Shown: positions 19,501 to 30,797, numbered from the stretch's first letter. The stretch is DNA of 64,000 bases from Mycteria americana (GCF_035582795.1 NC_134382.1:11648001-11712000), one strand, 5' to 3'. The notes: a model not told the origin generated them from the letters alone. A program made the numbers and translations.

Positions 19501-22030
19501 TTTTCTAGGATCCAGTGATAGCTTTCTTGAACAAAGGCTATTGCAACAAATTTTGTTGCAGTAGCCAATGGAACGGCCAACAGAGGAAATCACAGCATCA
19601 GAGCAGAAATGAAGATTTTGGTTTGTGTGAGTACAACGCTAACGAAGCTTATGAGAGCTACTTAAACAATGAATAATTGAACAGTATTGGTATCAAATGC
19701 TGTGAAGAATTACTACACTGGAGATTTGAGCTTCATCTGTAGCTTTATTTAAGCCCAGCTTTTGCTGTGCACCAGCCTGATGATACTCCAATCTGCTTCT
19801 GGCTTACGCTCACTCCTAGTACACAGCTTTTTTTTTAGCCCACACAACTTTTGGGGGAAGAGGGGGTGACAATATAGCTGAGTAAGTTTAATAGCTTCTT
19901 CCTACCAAGAAAGGGAAATTCTCGCCCCTTTTGCCCTAGCCCTTGCTCTAGAGAGAATATTTAGTGCAGTGTCTACAGTAACACGTACACCCTTGAACCT
20001 AGATCCCTATATGTTACATTACTATGTACAGCCCCCTTAAGCAACAGGTCATCATGGCTCCAAAGCAAAGTATCAGCTAATCTCCTGAAAGGCAGGTTCA
20101 GCCCAAAGCGTAAATGATGTTCAGTGCTCATAGCTAACTGCTACTGGTTTTCTCTAGCAAACTCCAGGAGGCCTCAGCCCTACCCTTGTTCCAGCACTGC
20201 ACCTGTCACCATTTGCAAGATACTAGAATTGCTCATTGTAATTTGTTCACAGCCTTCACCCGCTGACAGCATCACAGCAGCTATCTGAGAATTATGCTTT
20301 ATAAGCTCAGTATGCCATTTTTTTTTTTTACTAAAGCTTGGGCTGTCCTGTACTGGTGCATAGTACTCTGCATCTGTGCAGAAAAATCCACTGCTTCCAC
20401 GGCAGGCTGGGTTTACTGTGGCCCAGAGGCTGTGCATTGTTGCACAAACTATTTTTCTTCTGGTCCACATGCAACAATTTAGGAACCCTGAAAAAGTCAT
20501 TCGTTCGGTCCACAAGACGAAACAGACCCACCACTGGCACGGACAACGAAGAGGGAGTTAGGTGAGGAGAAACAGTTTTCTCTAAGTCCCCTGTGATCAG
20601 TTGTATGTTGTTTCTCAGAATAGCAGATGCCTTAGCAGGGGGCTTAAGGTTTAAGACAATAGGCAGGGCAAGAGAAAAGCGGAGAGGAGCCACTGCGGAA
20701 AGCACGACCTCAGCGCTGCTGGACTCTCCTCTTAGTACTTCCTTCGTTTACCTGGTGTTATTACCGTGTCTTGCAACAGTAGTGTCTGATGCTAATAGTC
20801 ACTCACCCTACTGCATTACAGAGCACCCCTGCAGCACTTCAGTATTCAAAAGGACATGGAAGCAACTACTTTACTGCCTTGTGTATGACTGTAAGATTCC
20901 TTAATAACAAAGTAGTATTTTTTATAATAGGAAAAAAAAGCCAGGCCTCCATGAAACTGGCTCAAAAGAAACCTTATAGACCTACCTTCTTATGTTCAAA
21001 GCAGAAAGCTCCAGAAAGGGAAAGCTGTGTGGTACCTTTAGATTACAATACGAAGAACGGTGCAGATGCCAACCTTTACCTTTGAAGCAAGGAAATCTGG
21101 AGTAAGCTAGAGAGGAACTTCCTAGAAACCTTGTACCAGAGTAGAGTCACCATTTTACATAAAATGTGACTCCAAACATACCAAATATATGGAAGAAGGT
21201 GGAGGTATTAGAAAAGCAATACCAACGTTCACAGCCTCATCCACTTCAAAGAATAGTTTTTTAATAATCTACTCTAATTTTTCATAAGCAGAAATAAAAC
21301 CACGCATTCTCAGTATTGTGATTTTGTTAAAAGCAAGCAAGCCCCTTTCTTAGAATGTTTTGTCTATTCTTTCTCTATTGGGGTGGTTACGCTACAAGCC
21401 TTACTGGGATGCAAAACCGAAAACTTGTCTTTGCCTGACCTTTGTAGACTAGCGTAAGAGTTGCGCCAAAGGAAACCCCAAAAAGGAAGAGGTGTATCTA
21501 AGGTAGGAGAGAGACTTCAGTAGGTTTCTTGCTTCTTAGGATAGGGTCAAATACGTGATGAAGTAGTAAGGCTCACATCTCACTTCATGCAAACCCCCAT
21601 CTCTCTTAACCCAATATTGAAATGTTTCCCTTCTGCTTGTAAATGAACAAATAGGCCCAGAACCTCTCTGGAGAAACTAAAAAGAAATGCAGCTGCAGTC
21701 CCATTTGCATTTGTCTGTGCCAGACTGCTCCCAGACCACTGGACTGTTCTGTTAGAGTAAATCAGAGCCAGGAGTCAAAACACTTGATGAGTGCAGCGGG
21801 CAAATGCAAGCTGGCAGTGGTCGTGCCACTGCTGCAGAAAGCCAGAATGCTAGAGCTAATAACATGCCTTTAGGAAAAGCTGTATATGCGTCCTGGAAGG
21901 ATTCTGTACCTACATTATAGTAGCAAAACCCTTTTTATATTTCCTGCACCAAATCTGGCAGCAGTAGTAAACTTCTCAAAGTGGAGTCTGGAGAGAGCAG
22001 CACGTGCGCAGTGTAGAGTGTGCAAATGAG
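16576..22030. other. AT-rich intergenic region between SLC45A1 and MRPS16
   Basis: No gene could be supported here. Two segments on the + strand look like exons by splice signals (17411-17492 and about 18530-18690), but their reading phases do not join and no family is recognised. Several runs of A or T and stray polyadenylation-like hexamers are present. The only clear structure is the short tandem duplication at 18762-18836. Confidence 0.45.
18762..18836. repeat. Short tandem duplication, unit about 37 bp, two copies
   Basis: Two nearly identical units sit head to tail. Each contains CTTTCCATTGCTGTTCC followed by CTGCCGCAGGCTGCCGC. They lie in the intergenic region and have no evident function. 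Confidence 0.75.
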
Positions 22031-22032
22031 AC

Positions 22033-22038
22033 TTTAAT
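22033..22038 (-). terminator. MRPS16: Candidate MRPS16 polyadenylation signal (ATTAAA)
   Basis: On the minus strand this reads ATTAAA, the commonest variant of the polyadenylation hexamer, about 100 bases after the MRPS16 stop. It would give a short 3' UTR, in keeping with a small housekeeping gene. Its use is inferred from position. Confidence 0.5.
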
Positions 22039-22135
22039 GCGGTCAGATGCACTGATGGGGCCAGGTGCACCCCCGGGCCGGGGCGGGCCGGCGCTGTCCT
22101 GCGGCCGCTCGCCAGCCCCTCGGCCGGGGCGTCCC

Positions 22136-22699
22136 TCAGGGTGCGTCGCCGGGCCCGGGCAAGGCGTCCGCGGGAGGCGTGACGGCCTCGTGCGCTCGCC
22201 GCCGCCGCCGCAGCCTCTCGGCGCCGGTCACCGTCATGGGGTGGAGCGGCAGGAACCCCGCCAGACCTGCAAGGAGAGGCGGTAAGCCGCGGCGAGCAGT
22301 CCCGGGCCCCCATGCCGGCCCCCCCGCTCCCGGACGCCCGCCTCGGGCCTACCCAGGAGCTTCTCAGCGGGCCGGGAGAGCTGAGCGCCGCAGCCCAGCC
22401 AGTGGCGCAGCCGCTCCAGGTTGAGCCCCGCCACCCTCTCGCCGTGGGCGTTGGGCAGCGGGTCTAGGCAGCCGAGCTGCTCCAGGTACTTCCCGTCGCG
22501 GGCGCGCCTGCTGTGCGCGGCCACGATGCGGAAGAAGGGCCGGTTGGTGCAGCCTCCGAGGGCGAAGCGGATCACGACGTGCCCGCCGCGGTAGCCCTTC
22601 AGGAGGCGGCTACCTGCGAAGAGAGCGCGGGGCAGTCAGGGGCCGGGCCAGGCTGGGCCGGGCGGGCCGCGCCCGCGGGCACTCACCGAGCTGCACCAT
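22136..22699 (-). CDS. MRPS16: MRPS16, mitochondrial small-subunit ribosomal protein bS16m (3 exons)
   Basis: Nuclear gene for the bS16 protein of the mitochondrial small ribosomal subunit. Minus-strand coding parts are 22699-22687, 22613-22353 and 22266-22136. The two small introns are about 73 and 86 bases, with GT/AG borders and phase-1 junctions. The sum is 405 bases, 134 residues, against 137 in human. Seen in the sequence: an N-terminus [16 protein letters not shown]; the S16 core with [19 protein letters not shown] and DPLPNAHGE; then [15 protein letters not shown] and [15 protein letters not shown]. The C-terminal tail is short and charged. The start is fixed by homology and by the donor 13 bases later. 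The introns exclude a processed retrocopy. The first exon lies in a GC-rich island shared with a divergent + strand unit, which suggests a bidirectional promoter. Confidence 0.96.
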
Positions 22700-23300
22700 G
22701 ACGGCGGCCGGGCCCTCTCTGCGTCGCGGCGCGATGACGTACGAGGGGCGGGAAGCGCGGCGGCAGCGCAGGCGCAGGCCAGGCTGACGGGCGGGAGGGC
22801 GGCAGAGCGCGGGCGGCCCAGCCCCGGAGGAGCGGCCTCTGCCCTCCCGCCGCCCCCGAGAGCAGGGGCGGGCAAGCCCCGTTGCTTCTCGCCGGTCAGC
22901 GGGCGAGGGCCGGGGACGCCGGGGAGAACGCAGATGTCTCCTGCCCGCTGCCGCCTGTCCGGAGGGGAGCGGGCAGCAAGGGCTGCCTCGGAGGGCTCTT
23001 TGTCCGTCCCTGAGCGGAGCTCGGGCGTGCTGGCGGGAGGAGGAGGGGAGGCGGCGGGGTGCCCGCGCTGGGGAGCGGGAAGGGCTGGGCCGGGGCCGGC
23101 GGGAAGGGGAGAAGGGTGGCGGGGTGCCCGCGCTGGGGAGCGGGAAGGGCTGGGCCGGGCTGCAGGGCAGGGGCCGGCGGGAAGGGGAGAAGGGTGCCGG
23201 GGAGCGCGGGCTGGGGCCGCGCCCGTGGGCGCGGCGGCTGGGAGCGGCGGGGCAGGGCGGGGGGGCTCCGTCAGTTGGCTGTCTCCAAATCCTTGTGAGC
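22640..23300. promoter_or_regulatory. CpG-island bidirectional promoter, MRPS16 (-) and divergent unit (+)
   Basis: About 650 bases of extreme GC content cover the MRPS16 first exon and extend upstream of it. They include a tandem duplication of a GCCCGCGCTGGGGAGCGGGA-type unit at about 23060-23210. A donor-like CTT/GTGAGC lies at about 23295 on the + strand, after which a pyrimidine-rich intron starts. This arrangement suggests divergent transcription, although no transcript evidence is available. Confidence 0.55.
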
Positions 23301-23379
23301 GAGAGCCCGCTGGATTTGCGGCTTCCCTGGGGAAACGGGGTCTTTGGGACGTCTTCCTCCATTTCTTTCTCCCCCGATT

Positions 23380-24178
23380 CTTTGATTCCTCCTGCTCTGC
23401 CCATTGCGATGGTCCATCGCAATATTTTTCTTTCTCCATCGCTACCTGTCTGGTTCCCTGTCCCTGTTTTTGATTTTTTCCCTTTCTGCCCTGCAACCTG
23501 TAACTGTTCTTCCTTTCTCCATCCTTCTCTATATGGCTCTCGGTCCCTACTTTTTAACATTCCTCCTTCTGTGTGTTGTAGCCTATCATGGTTTTTCCAT
23601 TCTCAGTCTCTCTCTGTCCAGCCCCTGGTCCCTATTTTTTAGGGCCTCCCTCTCCACCCTGCAGGCCATCGCTATTCTTTTCTTTCACCATCTTGCTCTG
23701 TCTGGCTCCCTGCTACTGTTTTTCGTTCCTTCCCTATCTGTCTTGTAGCCCGTTGCTATTCTTTAGTTCTCCGTCCCTGTCTGGTTCCCTGTCCCTATTT
23801 ATTAATTCCTCCCTCTCTGCCCTGTACTTTGTTTCTTTGTTGTTGTTCGCTCCCTGCCCCTATTCTTTTTTTGCTCCCTCTCTGTCATGCTGCCTGTCCC
23901 AGGTTTTTTCTGCTTCTCCATCCTCCTCCCCATCCTTCTTAGCCCGTCTCTGTCCTGCTCCCTCTCACTCGTTCTGCTGCCTGTCTTCCTCTCTCCCTGC
24001 TGCTGCTTTCTCCATTTCTGTCGGGTTCCCTGTACCCATCTTTCTCTCACTGTCCCATTGCCTTCGTTATCCTTTCTTGTTACATGCCCCGTGTCTGGCC
24101 AGCTGCCTCTTTTCTTCCCCTGCCCCTCAGTATCCCGTGTCCTGCTCCATTTTTGGCAGCCTCCACCTCTGCCCAGCA
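23380..24178 (+). repeat. Pyrimidine-rich minisatellite (array 1)
   Basis: About 800 bases in which the + strand is overwhelmingly C and T, built from degenerate copies of roughly 50-60 bases. The recurring words are CTGTCCTGCTCCCTGTCCC, TATTTTTT and CTCCATCCTTCT. Long open frames on both strands follow from this composition. The same word set recurs in the later pyrimidine arrays of the window. Confidence 0.7.
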
Positions 24179-24341
24179 GCCCATTGCTCCAGGAGCCAGC
24201 TGATCGACCCCTCCGTTCCCCACCGGACCAACGAGCGTGGCTCCGGGAATGACTGCCGAGGTGTCCCAGGGGCAGGGGGAGCGTCGGGGGCGCGGAGCCC
24301 CGGAGCAGACTCACTCCCGGGACTTGTTATGTGCGTGACTG

Positions 24342-24347
24342 AATAAA
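24342..24347 (+). terminator. AATAAA polyadenylation signal of the divergent unit
   Basis: A canonical hexamer about 165 bases into the putative last exon. It is followed within 20-30 bases by a T- and C-rich stretch, as expected for a working signal. Confidence 0.5.
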
Positions 24348-24399
24348 CACTTGCCGTCTCCTTTGCCCTCCCCGCTGTGTTTGCGCTCCCTTTGCCCCG

Positions 24400-25480
24400 G
24401 GCCAGGGGCTGTGAGGGAGCCCAGGGGAGGAGGTGACGCACTGCGGGGGTCGGGCGATGGCGCCCTGTTCCTGCTGGCCTCCCGCTGTGGGCCGGGGCTG
24501 GAGGAGCCCCAGGGGCCGGCGGCGAGGCCGACGGCGACGGCCCCTCCCTGTCAAGGGGTGGCTGCCGGTGGAGGGGCTGGTGCTGCCCTGCCCGGGTGGC
24601 CGTGGAGGGGCCGGTGTGAGGGACAGGAGGGGCGGAGCGGTTGCCGAGCGTCGCCGGGCTGCGGCTGCACGGAGAAAGAAGGTGAGCGGGGCCGGGCGTC
24701 GAGGGGGGACTGGAGGACGGTGACCCGGGGGACGGGCGGGCGCAGGGGGCTCACCGGGGGGCGGGGAGAAGGAGGGGAAGGGGGACTTTGGGTCCGGCGG
24801 CGGGGCTAAGCGATCGACCAGCGGTCGCGGGGAAAGCCCCGAGGAGGGCGGCGGGGCCTGCGGGGTCTGGGCTGGAGGCTCGGAGCGGCGGCGAGGACGT
24901 GGGGTGGCCGCGCCGTGTCGGAGCCGGGCGGCGAGGGCTGCCCGGCGCCGCGCTGGGGACTCGGCAAGGCGTCGGGGTGCGGCGGCGGGGGGGGGGAGGG
25001 AACGGTGTCCCCGCGGGGTCAGCGAGCAGGGAAGGCCGGCTCTCGCGGCGTGCCGGGAGCTGTAGTCCTGGGGCACAGAGCTTCCGGTCGGCCGTGTTGG
25101 CTCCCGGAGCATGCCGGGAGGTGTAGTCTTCGGGCCCTCGGCCGCCGGGCGGCCGCCCTGTGTTTGTCAATGCATGCCGGGAGCTGTAGTTTTGGCGGAC
25201 TGGGCTGCAGGGCAGCCGCACTGCTCTCGGGCGCGTGCGGCGCGGCGTAGTCCTTGCTACCGCCGCGGCCCCCGCGGCGCGGCACGAGGTGTAGTTTTGT
25301 TGCCGGCTCCGTTTGGTTTCCTGCGGGCTTCCCGCTGCGCCCGTTCCCCGAAAAGCGGTGCGGCCGGGCCTCGACAGCGCATGCCCTTGGGCTCGCTGCT
25401 GCCGCCCGTCCACCAACAGTCGGAACGGCCGCGCTAGCGCCGCGCGTGCGCGGTGGCGCGCTATACTGCGCTCGCCGCTG
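24400..25480 (+). promoter_or_regulatory. CpG-island promoter module A with ZNF143/THAP11-type motifs
   Basis: About 1 kb of very GC-rich DNA. A donor-like GAAG/GTGAGC lies near 24680. Its downstream part carries three clean copies of a motif whose reverse complement reads ACTACAnnTCCCGGCATGC, the ZNF143 (SBS) site also bound with THAP11/HCFC1. These are at 25048-25066, 25109-25127 and 25172-25190, spaced 61 and 63 bases. Two degenerate copies follow near 25231-25252 and 25281-25296. Such sites mark CpG promoters of housekeeping genes in vertebrates. Module B at 46.6-47.3 kb is a diverged duplicate with two such sites. Confidence 0.65.
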
Positions 25481-26445
25481 TGTGGGGCTCTGGACCCTCC
25501 GGCGTGCGCTCGATGGCTGGCGCATGCGCCATGCCCGGGAGCAGCATGGTGGCGGACGAGGGCCGTGGCTGTCGGGGAGGCGAGCGAACCCCTTCAGCGG
25601 GTGCAGGGCTGTCTCCTGGGTGCCCGGGGGTGGCGGGATGGGCAGCTTCCAAGCTTCCAGCACCTCCCCTGAAGCCTGTCCATAGCCCCGGGCCGCCCCC
25701 AAGCCCTGTCAAGAAGGCAGCGAGCTGGCCCTTGAATGCTCTGGACTGTCCCTTAATGTGGGTGCTGTTAGCAGCAGTGCGGGGAAAGAGTGGTGTCTCC
25801 AGAAGCCCCTGCGGAAGGAGAGGCTTCAGCCAGGGGTGGTCTGCACTAATAACGGTGGCTGCTGCTTCTTTCCCTCTCCCAGAGGCTGTGCTGAGGCTGT
25901 GCTTGTCCGTTCCTCCCCTGGGGCTGCCGGTGCCGGCACCTGCCTCAGCCTTGCGTGGGTTGTCTGTGCCTGGCCTCGCTCTCCTCGCGGCGTGGGGGCG
26001 AAAAGGGACGGGCAGAGCGCTTGCTGGCTGTGGACAGGAGCTGCTGCGGCTGAAGCTGGAGAGGCCAGATAAGGGTAAAGAAGAAGAAATCAAAGGCCGG
26101 CTGGCCGGCAGCTGCCTCCTGCTGCAGGCAAGAGAGAGCCTGCCTCTCCGGGTGAGGAAGGATCCCTCCTCGTAGTCCACAGCAGGCCAGGCCGCCAGCA
26201 TGCACCGCAGGGTCTGTATGTGTAACCCAAAGCACGGTACGGCTGTGTAGTGCACGAGCGAGCGAGGCTACGTGTCTAGGAAGCCTCGTCTCGTAAGAGC
26301 TGTAAGACACCCATGTATTTTCTTAGGTGGAGGACAGCCAAGCAACCAGAGTTACAGAAGAGGAAGGGAGGAGGGAAGGAGAAAGAAGTGTCTGAACTGG
26401 CAAATTCTTCCTGCAGCACCGAGAGCGAGAGCTGTGGTGAGTCCC
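25440..26445 (+). other. Block A exon-like region (unrecognised, repeated in B and C)
   Basis: This segment has strong splice signals. An acceptor (CTTTCCCTCTCCCAG) lies near 25881, a donor (CTCCGG/GTGAGG) near 26152, an acceptor (TATTTTCTTAG) at 26326 and a donor (GCTGTG/GTGAGT) at 26437-26438. The first exon-like part recurs in B (near 48.35-48.62 kb) and C (near 59.74-60.01 kb). The second, a lysine/glutamate-rich segment with KGGGKEKEVSE in one frame, recurs only in C. Several frames stay open and no family is recognised, so I cannot say whether it codes for protein. A non-coding transcript is equally likely. Confidence 0.35.
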
Positions 26446-26454
26446 GGGCCTTTG

Positions 26455-27620
26455 GGGCCCTGTCTCCCCTCTTGTTCATCCCTGCCCCTCCCCTGGCCCC
26501 CTCTCTTTCCCACACTGCAGCAGATTTTTTTTTTTTTGCTTCCCTGTATGTCTCCTCTTCTCTCTATTCTTGCGTCCTGCTCCCTCTCCCTCTTTTTTTC
26601 CCATCCCCTTGTCTCTGTCCTGCACCCATCGCTGTTTTTCCTTTTCCATCTGTTCTTCCTGCTTTGCATCTGTCTCTCTTTTCCCCACAATTGCTCTGGC
26701 CTGTTCCCTGGTGTTCTCTTCCTCTCTGCTCCCGTATGTGCCGCTCTGTGTCCCTGCCTTCCTAGCTCTCTCTTTCTTTCCTTCTCTTTCTCTCTCTATC
26801 ACTTTGTCTTGCTCACTGTCACTGTTTTTTTTATTTTATATCTCACGGTCCCTGTCCTCCTTCCTGTTCATCTCTTACTCGCTCTGACCCTTTGTGCTGC
26901 TCCCTGGCGCTTTTTTTGTCTTTTTTTTTTTTTTTTGGTCCTCCATCTCTCTGCGGGGCTCCTAAGACCTCTCTTTCTTTCTCCAACCCCCTGTGCTTCT
27001 CACAATCTTTCTCCCTCTCCCTCTCTCTCTCTCTCGTTGTCATTATTCTTGTCTGTCGGTCTGTCTTGCTTCCTGTCCCATCATTTCTTGCTATCTCCCT
27101 TTGTCCTGCTCCCTGCCCATATTCATGTTCCTCTCTGTCCTCTTGACCATGCCAGTTTTTTTTCCTCCTTCTCCATCCTGCTGCTGCCCTGATTGTTCTT
27201 TCTCTGCCCTGCTCCCTGTCGCTCTATCTGTCTCTTTTCTACTCTCCCTGCTGCTTTTTTCTCCGTCTCTGTCCAGATCCCTGTCCCTTTTCTTCCTCTT
27301 GCTGTCCCTCTGCCTTGCTTCCTCTCGCTGTCTTTTCTGTCTTTCGCTCTCTGTCCCATTCCCTCTCCCATCCTTTCTAATTGTATCTCCCTGTCCAGCT
27401 GGCTGTCCCTTCTTTCCTTTCTCTCTTTCTCAGTATTTTTTCTTTCTCCATATCTTTCTCCCACTGCCCATCACAGTTGTTTTTTTCCTCCAGTGCTGTC
27501 CTGCTCTCTGTCCCTTTTTTCTCTCTCTCATTCTGTCATGCTCCCGGTGTCTATTTTTTTGATTCTTCCATCTCTGCCCTGCAGCACATCACTATTTTTT
27601 TCATCTTTCATCCCTTTGTC
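26455..27620 (+). repeat. Pyrimidine-rich minisatellite (array 2)
   Basis: About 1.16 kb of C/T-rich sequence beginning directly after a GTGAGT donor. The degenerate units contain CTGTCCTGCTCCCTGTC and runs of T. A (CT)n stretch lies near 27005-27035. Apparent proteins here, for example a 306-codon frame at 26272-27192, are leucine-, serine-, proline- and phenylalanine-rich artefacts of the bias. Confidence 0.7.
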
Positions 27621-28225
27621 CTGCTCCCTGTCCTGTCATGGATGGAGGGAGAGTGCATTTCACTTGTAAGAGAGAAGCAAAAATATACTTTATCGATATG
27701 GAACAGGGAGTTAACAAAGTTCAATGCAACAGTGGTTTAACAAGATTCGATGGCAAGGTACACTTGATTATTTACTGCACAGAGGACAGGGTCAGAGAAA
27801 ACTGTTAGGGAGACCCTCCTGTTGAGTCATGAGGTTCAGAAAGGACCCCCTCGCTTTCTAAACTCCTTCTCAGAGAGGAGTCTAGGTGCGGCTGGGTCCA
27901 GTCCTGGTGTCCTAGGTGTGCCTACTCAAGGGGAGATCCTGGCATGTAGCCTGCTGCTGTGCAGGAGAGCCCCACAGGCCCTGGGCTGCTCACTGTTTAT
28001 GGGGGGGGTAAGATGGTTGACTCATACTCATATTTGCATACCGACCACAGATGTTAGTTTCTTTGATGTGGTTAGGTGGGCTCATTGCACATTAGCCCTT
28101 GGCTTTTGTGTTGTTATCTGTCTCCTGAATCACTTTGAGCCGGATGCAGCCATCAGGACCAGATGCATCCATTCTGATGGCCACTGGTGGTTATCACCTG
28201 AGCAGGGTTAGAGGGGCGGGGGAAG
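27620..28225. other. Non-pyrimidine insertion within the block A intron
   Basis: About 600 bases of mixed composition interrupt the pyrimidine-rich DNA. They are absent from the corresponding position of block B, which is deleted from the equivalent of about 26.23 to 28.62 kb. The segment may be an interspersed element such as an LTR fragment, but I do not recognise its ends and saw no target-site duplication. Confidence 0.35.
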
Positions 28226-29315
28226 CACACCATCAGCTGTCCTTGTCTCTCTTTCATTTTTTTCTGTTGCTCGTCCTTTTTTTCCTTTCTTGTTCCATCT
28301 CTCTGTTCTGCTCCCTAACCCCTCACCTCTCTCTTGTTTTCTCTGTCCTCCTTGCCTTTCCCTCCATTTCTCTGCCCTGTTCCCTCTTTGCTTTTTTTGT
28401 TCTCTGTCACTCTCTCCTGCTCCCTGTCACTGTTTTTTCTCATTCCATCCCTGTCCTGCAGCCCAGTGCTGTTTTTTCCTTCTCCATCTCTCTGTCCTGC
28501 TGCCCATCCTAGGTTTTTCCCCCTCCATCTCTGTCCTGCTGCCTGTCTCTGATTTTTGCCTGTCTTTCACTTTGTCCTGCCTCCCTGCCCCTTGTTACTC
28601 TCTGTATCACCTTGTCTTGCTCCCCGTCCCTGTCTTTCTCTGACAGTCTGCAATCCCTCTCCTCGTCCTTCTTTTTCCCCCTCTCTATCATCCTCCATCC
28701 TTCTTCCTGTCTTTCTTTTTTCTCTTCTATCCTTCTGCCCTAAGGCTTCTTTCTCCACCTCTGTCCTGCTCCCTGCCCCTTGTTTCCTCTCACTGTCCCT
28801 CTGTCCTGCTTCCTGTCCCCATTTTTTCTGTCTTTATTTCTCTGTCCCGCTGCCTGTCCGGTCGTTTCTTTCTATACCTCCCCGTCCAGCTGGCTCTCCC
28901 TTTTTTCCTTACTCTCCTTCTCTGTCCTGCTCTGTGGCCCTTTTTTCTCTTCCTCTTCCTCTGCCCTCTAGCCCATTGCTGTTTTTTTTATTTTTCCTTC
29001 TTGGTCTCTTTGTACAGATCTGACCCTTTTTTTATTTCTCAATGCCTTTGTCCTGTTCCCTGTCCTTTTTCTCTCTCTGTCTGTATGTCCTGCGCCCTGT
29101 CGCTATCATTGTTCCTCCTTTCTTCTTCCTCTCCTTTTTTTTCCCCATCTCTCTATCCCAGCTCACTGACCCTGCATTTTCTTGCTCTGTCTCTCTGCAG
29201 GGCTTCTCATCCCTGTTGTTCTTGATTTCTCTACCTCTCTGACCTTTTCTTTCTCTCTTGGCACCTCAGTCTTCTCCCTTGTCTTATTTTTCTCTTTCCA
29301 GTCCTGCTCCCCATC
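28225..29315 (+). repeat. Pyrimidine-rich minisatellite (array 3)
   Basis: About 1.1 kb, mostly C and T on the + strand, with the same words as arrays 1 and 2. It ends in two strong acceptor-like sites, CTCTGTCTCTCTGCAG near 29198 and TTTTTCTCTTTCCAG near 29302. It lines up with 48.70-49.32 kb in block B. Confidence 0.7.
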
Positions 29316-29835
29316 ACTGTATTAAATAGGGGTGGGGCAGGTGAGGGGCTGGGTACGTTCTGGGGCTGTGGGCGTGGTGGGCTATGGATGTGGGACCCCC
29401 CGGGCAGAGCCCCTGCAGGTGGGTGCGGGCTCTGTTCTCTTGGGGCTGGCGGGGGAAAAAGCAGCCCTGGGCCGAGCGCTGTTCTGGGGTTCGTTGGGGG
29501 GTTTTGGGGCCGAGCCTGTGTGAGAGCAGGGGGAGTAGGGGCAGCCCCATCCGGCTCTCGGGTGCTGTTTGTTGGGGCTGGGCAGCCTCTGTTGCTGCCG
29601 GCGCGGATCGGGCAGCGGCGGCCCGGGGGGCTCCTGCAGCGCCGGGCGGGTGCCGGTGGCTGGAGTGGCGGGGAAGGGCCGTGGCTGTGGCTGGCGGGGG
29701 TTCCTGGAGGCGGCTGGGCCCGGCTCCCCGCGGGGGGAGCTTCCACCTGGGGGTTTGGGGTGCAGGCCCAGCGGTTCTGGTGGTGCCAGAGATACAAAGC
29801 CGGAAACAGCCATAATAAAGCGATGCCCTACCTGT
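29303..29835 (+). other. Block A terminal exon-like region with polyadenylation signal
   Basis: GC-rich sequence following the pyrimidine intron and ending at AATAAA (29814-29819). It is duplicated at about 49.32-49.75 kb, where the hexamer is changed (ACTAAAG) and so probably lost. The frames are open in several registers and unrecognised. In context it is the natural last exon of the unit starting in module A. Confidence 0.35.
29814..29819 (+). terminator. AATAAA at the end of the block A unit
   Basis: Canonical hexamer at the end of the GC-rich terminal segment. The equivalent position in block B reads ACTAAA, so only the A copy keeps the signal. Confidence 0.45.
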
Positions 29836-30797
29836 GCTGGTGCGGCCCCGCAGAGGTGTGGGGCCGGGCCCTCTGCAGTGCCCAAGCGCTACCCGAAACT
29901 GCATGTGGAGCCCTGTGGGTGCAGAGCTGTGGGGTGGCTCCGCTCCCCCCACCCTGCAGCGTCACACATGGGGACTGCAAAGGGGTCAGAAAGCAGAGAG
30001 GGTGAGCAAAAAATTTGTGTGGGTCAAACACGTTGAAGTTTTATTGCCAAACGTTGTTGGGCAGTATGTTCCAAGAAGCTATTTTTGGTAAACATGAATT
30101 TTCAGGAAGTTCAGGGTTGTGCGTGGCAAAACGTGTCCCTCTGTTTATGCATGCTGCTATGTAAATGTCCAGCGGCAGGGCTGTTGTTCCCTGCTCTCGA
30201 TACTGCCACAGTAGCGCTGCGGTATTTAGACCCAACAGAGGGCTTTAGGAAGGGAAGGAGAATGCCGGTTTTCTGTGAGGGCTGTGAATGCTGACCCTTT
30301 TCTCCGCTGCTTTCCCGTGCGCACGATGAAGCGGTTTTATTTTTCTCCCTTGTTCCTGGTCTAAATAGTTCTGAAGCTGTCGCTGCTGTGGGATTGCAAG
30401 TGGTGTTTCTAGGTTTTTGTGGGGTTCTAGTTACGGATCCCTTCTACTGTGGCAAGTGTCAAGATACGGTTTTCAGTGTAAAGCTTCAGAAACTACATCC
30501 ACTGAAATCAGCGTAGGTGAAACTGATGTTGCGCATGCAGCTGTGCTCGCAGGGATGCTCAGTGCCTCCTCATCGAAACGGCAAGGGGCGTGTGGCCATC
30601 CAGAGGGTTGTGCTCTGGGTCTGAGGGCGTGCCGTCTTTTTGCTGTTGGAAGACGGACTAGAGCACGTGGCTGTGAAATGTCAGGACAGTCAAAAGCTGG
30701 GAGGGACCCTAGGCAGGTTTGGTGGCACAACTGCAGTTTGAGAAGGACTTGACCGTTTGGAGAAACGGCCGGCAAAAAATCATTCCTTTTTTGCAAG

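Larger units (their letters stand above)
22900..24365 (+). ncRNA. Probable divergent spliced non-coding transcript
   Basis: Three signals in the right order suggest a two-exon + strand transcript. There is a CpG-island first exon ending at a GTGAGC donor near 23295. A pyrimidine-rich intron of about 880 bases follows. The acceptor CAG is at 24177-24179, and the last exon runs to AATAAA at 24342-24347. The overlapping open frames follow GC- or pyrimidine-biased composition and match no family, so it is called non-coding. It resembles the A, B and C modules further downstream in having a CpG-rich exon followed by a pyrimidine intron. Confidence 0.35.

Noticed and set aside
22610-23560. 316- and 286-codon minus-strand frames upstream of MRPS16
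   Set aside because: They are proline-, arginine- and serine-rich products of CpG-island composition and overlap one another in different frames. They are not needed for MRPS16, whose ATG is fixed by homology at 22699.
26272-27192. 306-codon leucine/serine/phenylalanine-rich frame
   Set aside because: Pyrimidine-rich DNA has few stop codons on the + strand. The matching frame in block C breaks, so the openness is compositional.
30413-30512. A further 5' exon of the E gene (CTAG acceptor, GTAGGT donor)
   Set aside because: Two frames are open in E1; the one in phase with the next exon has a stop in E2, while the other needs an extra exon. It is kept out of the model and mentioned only as possible.
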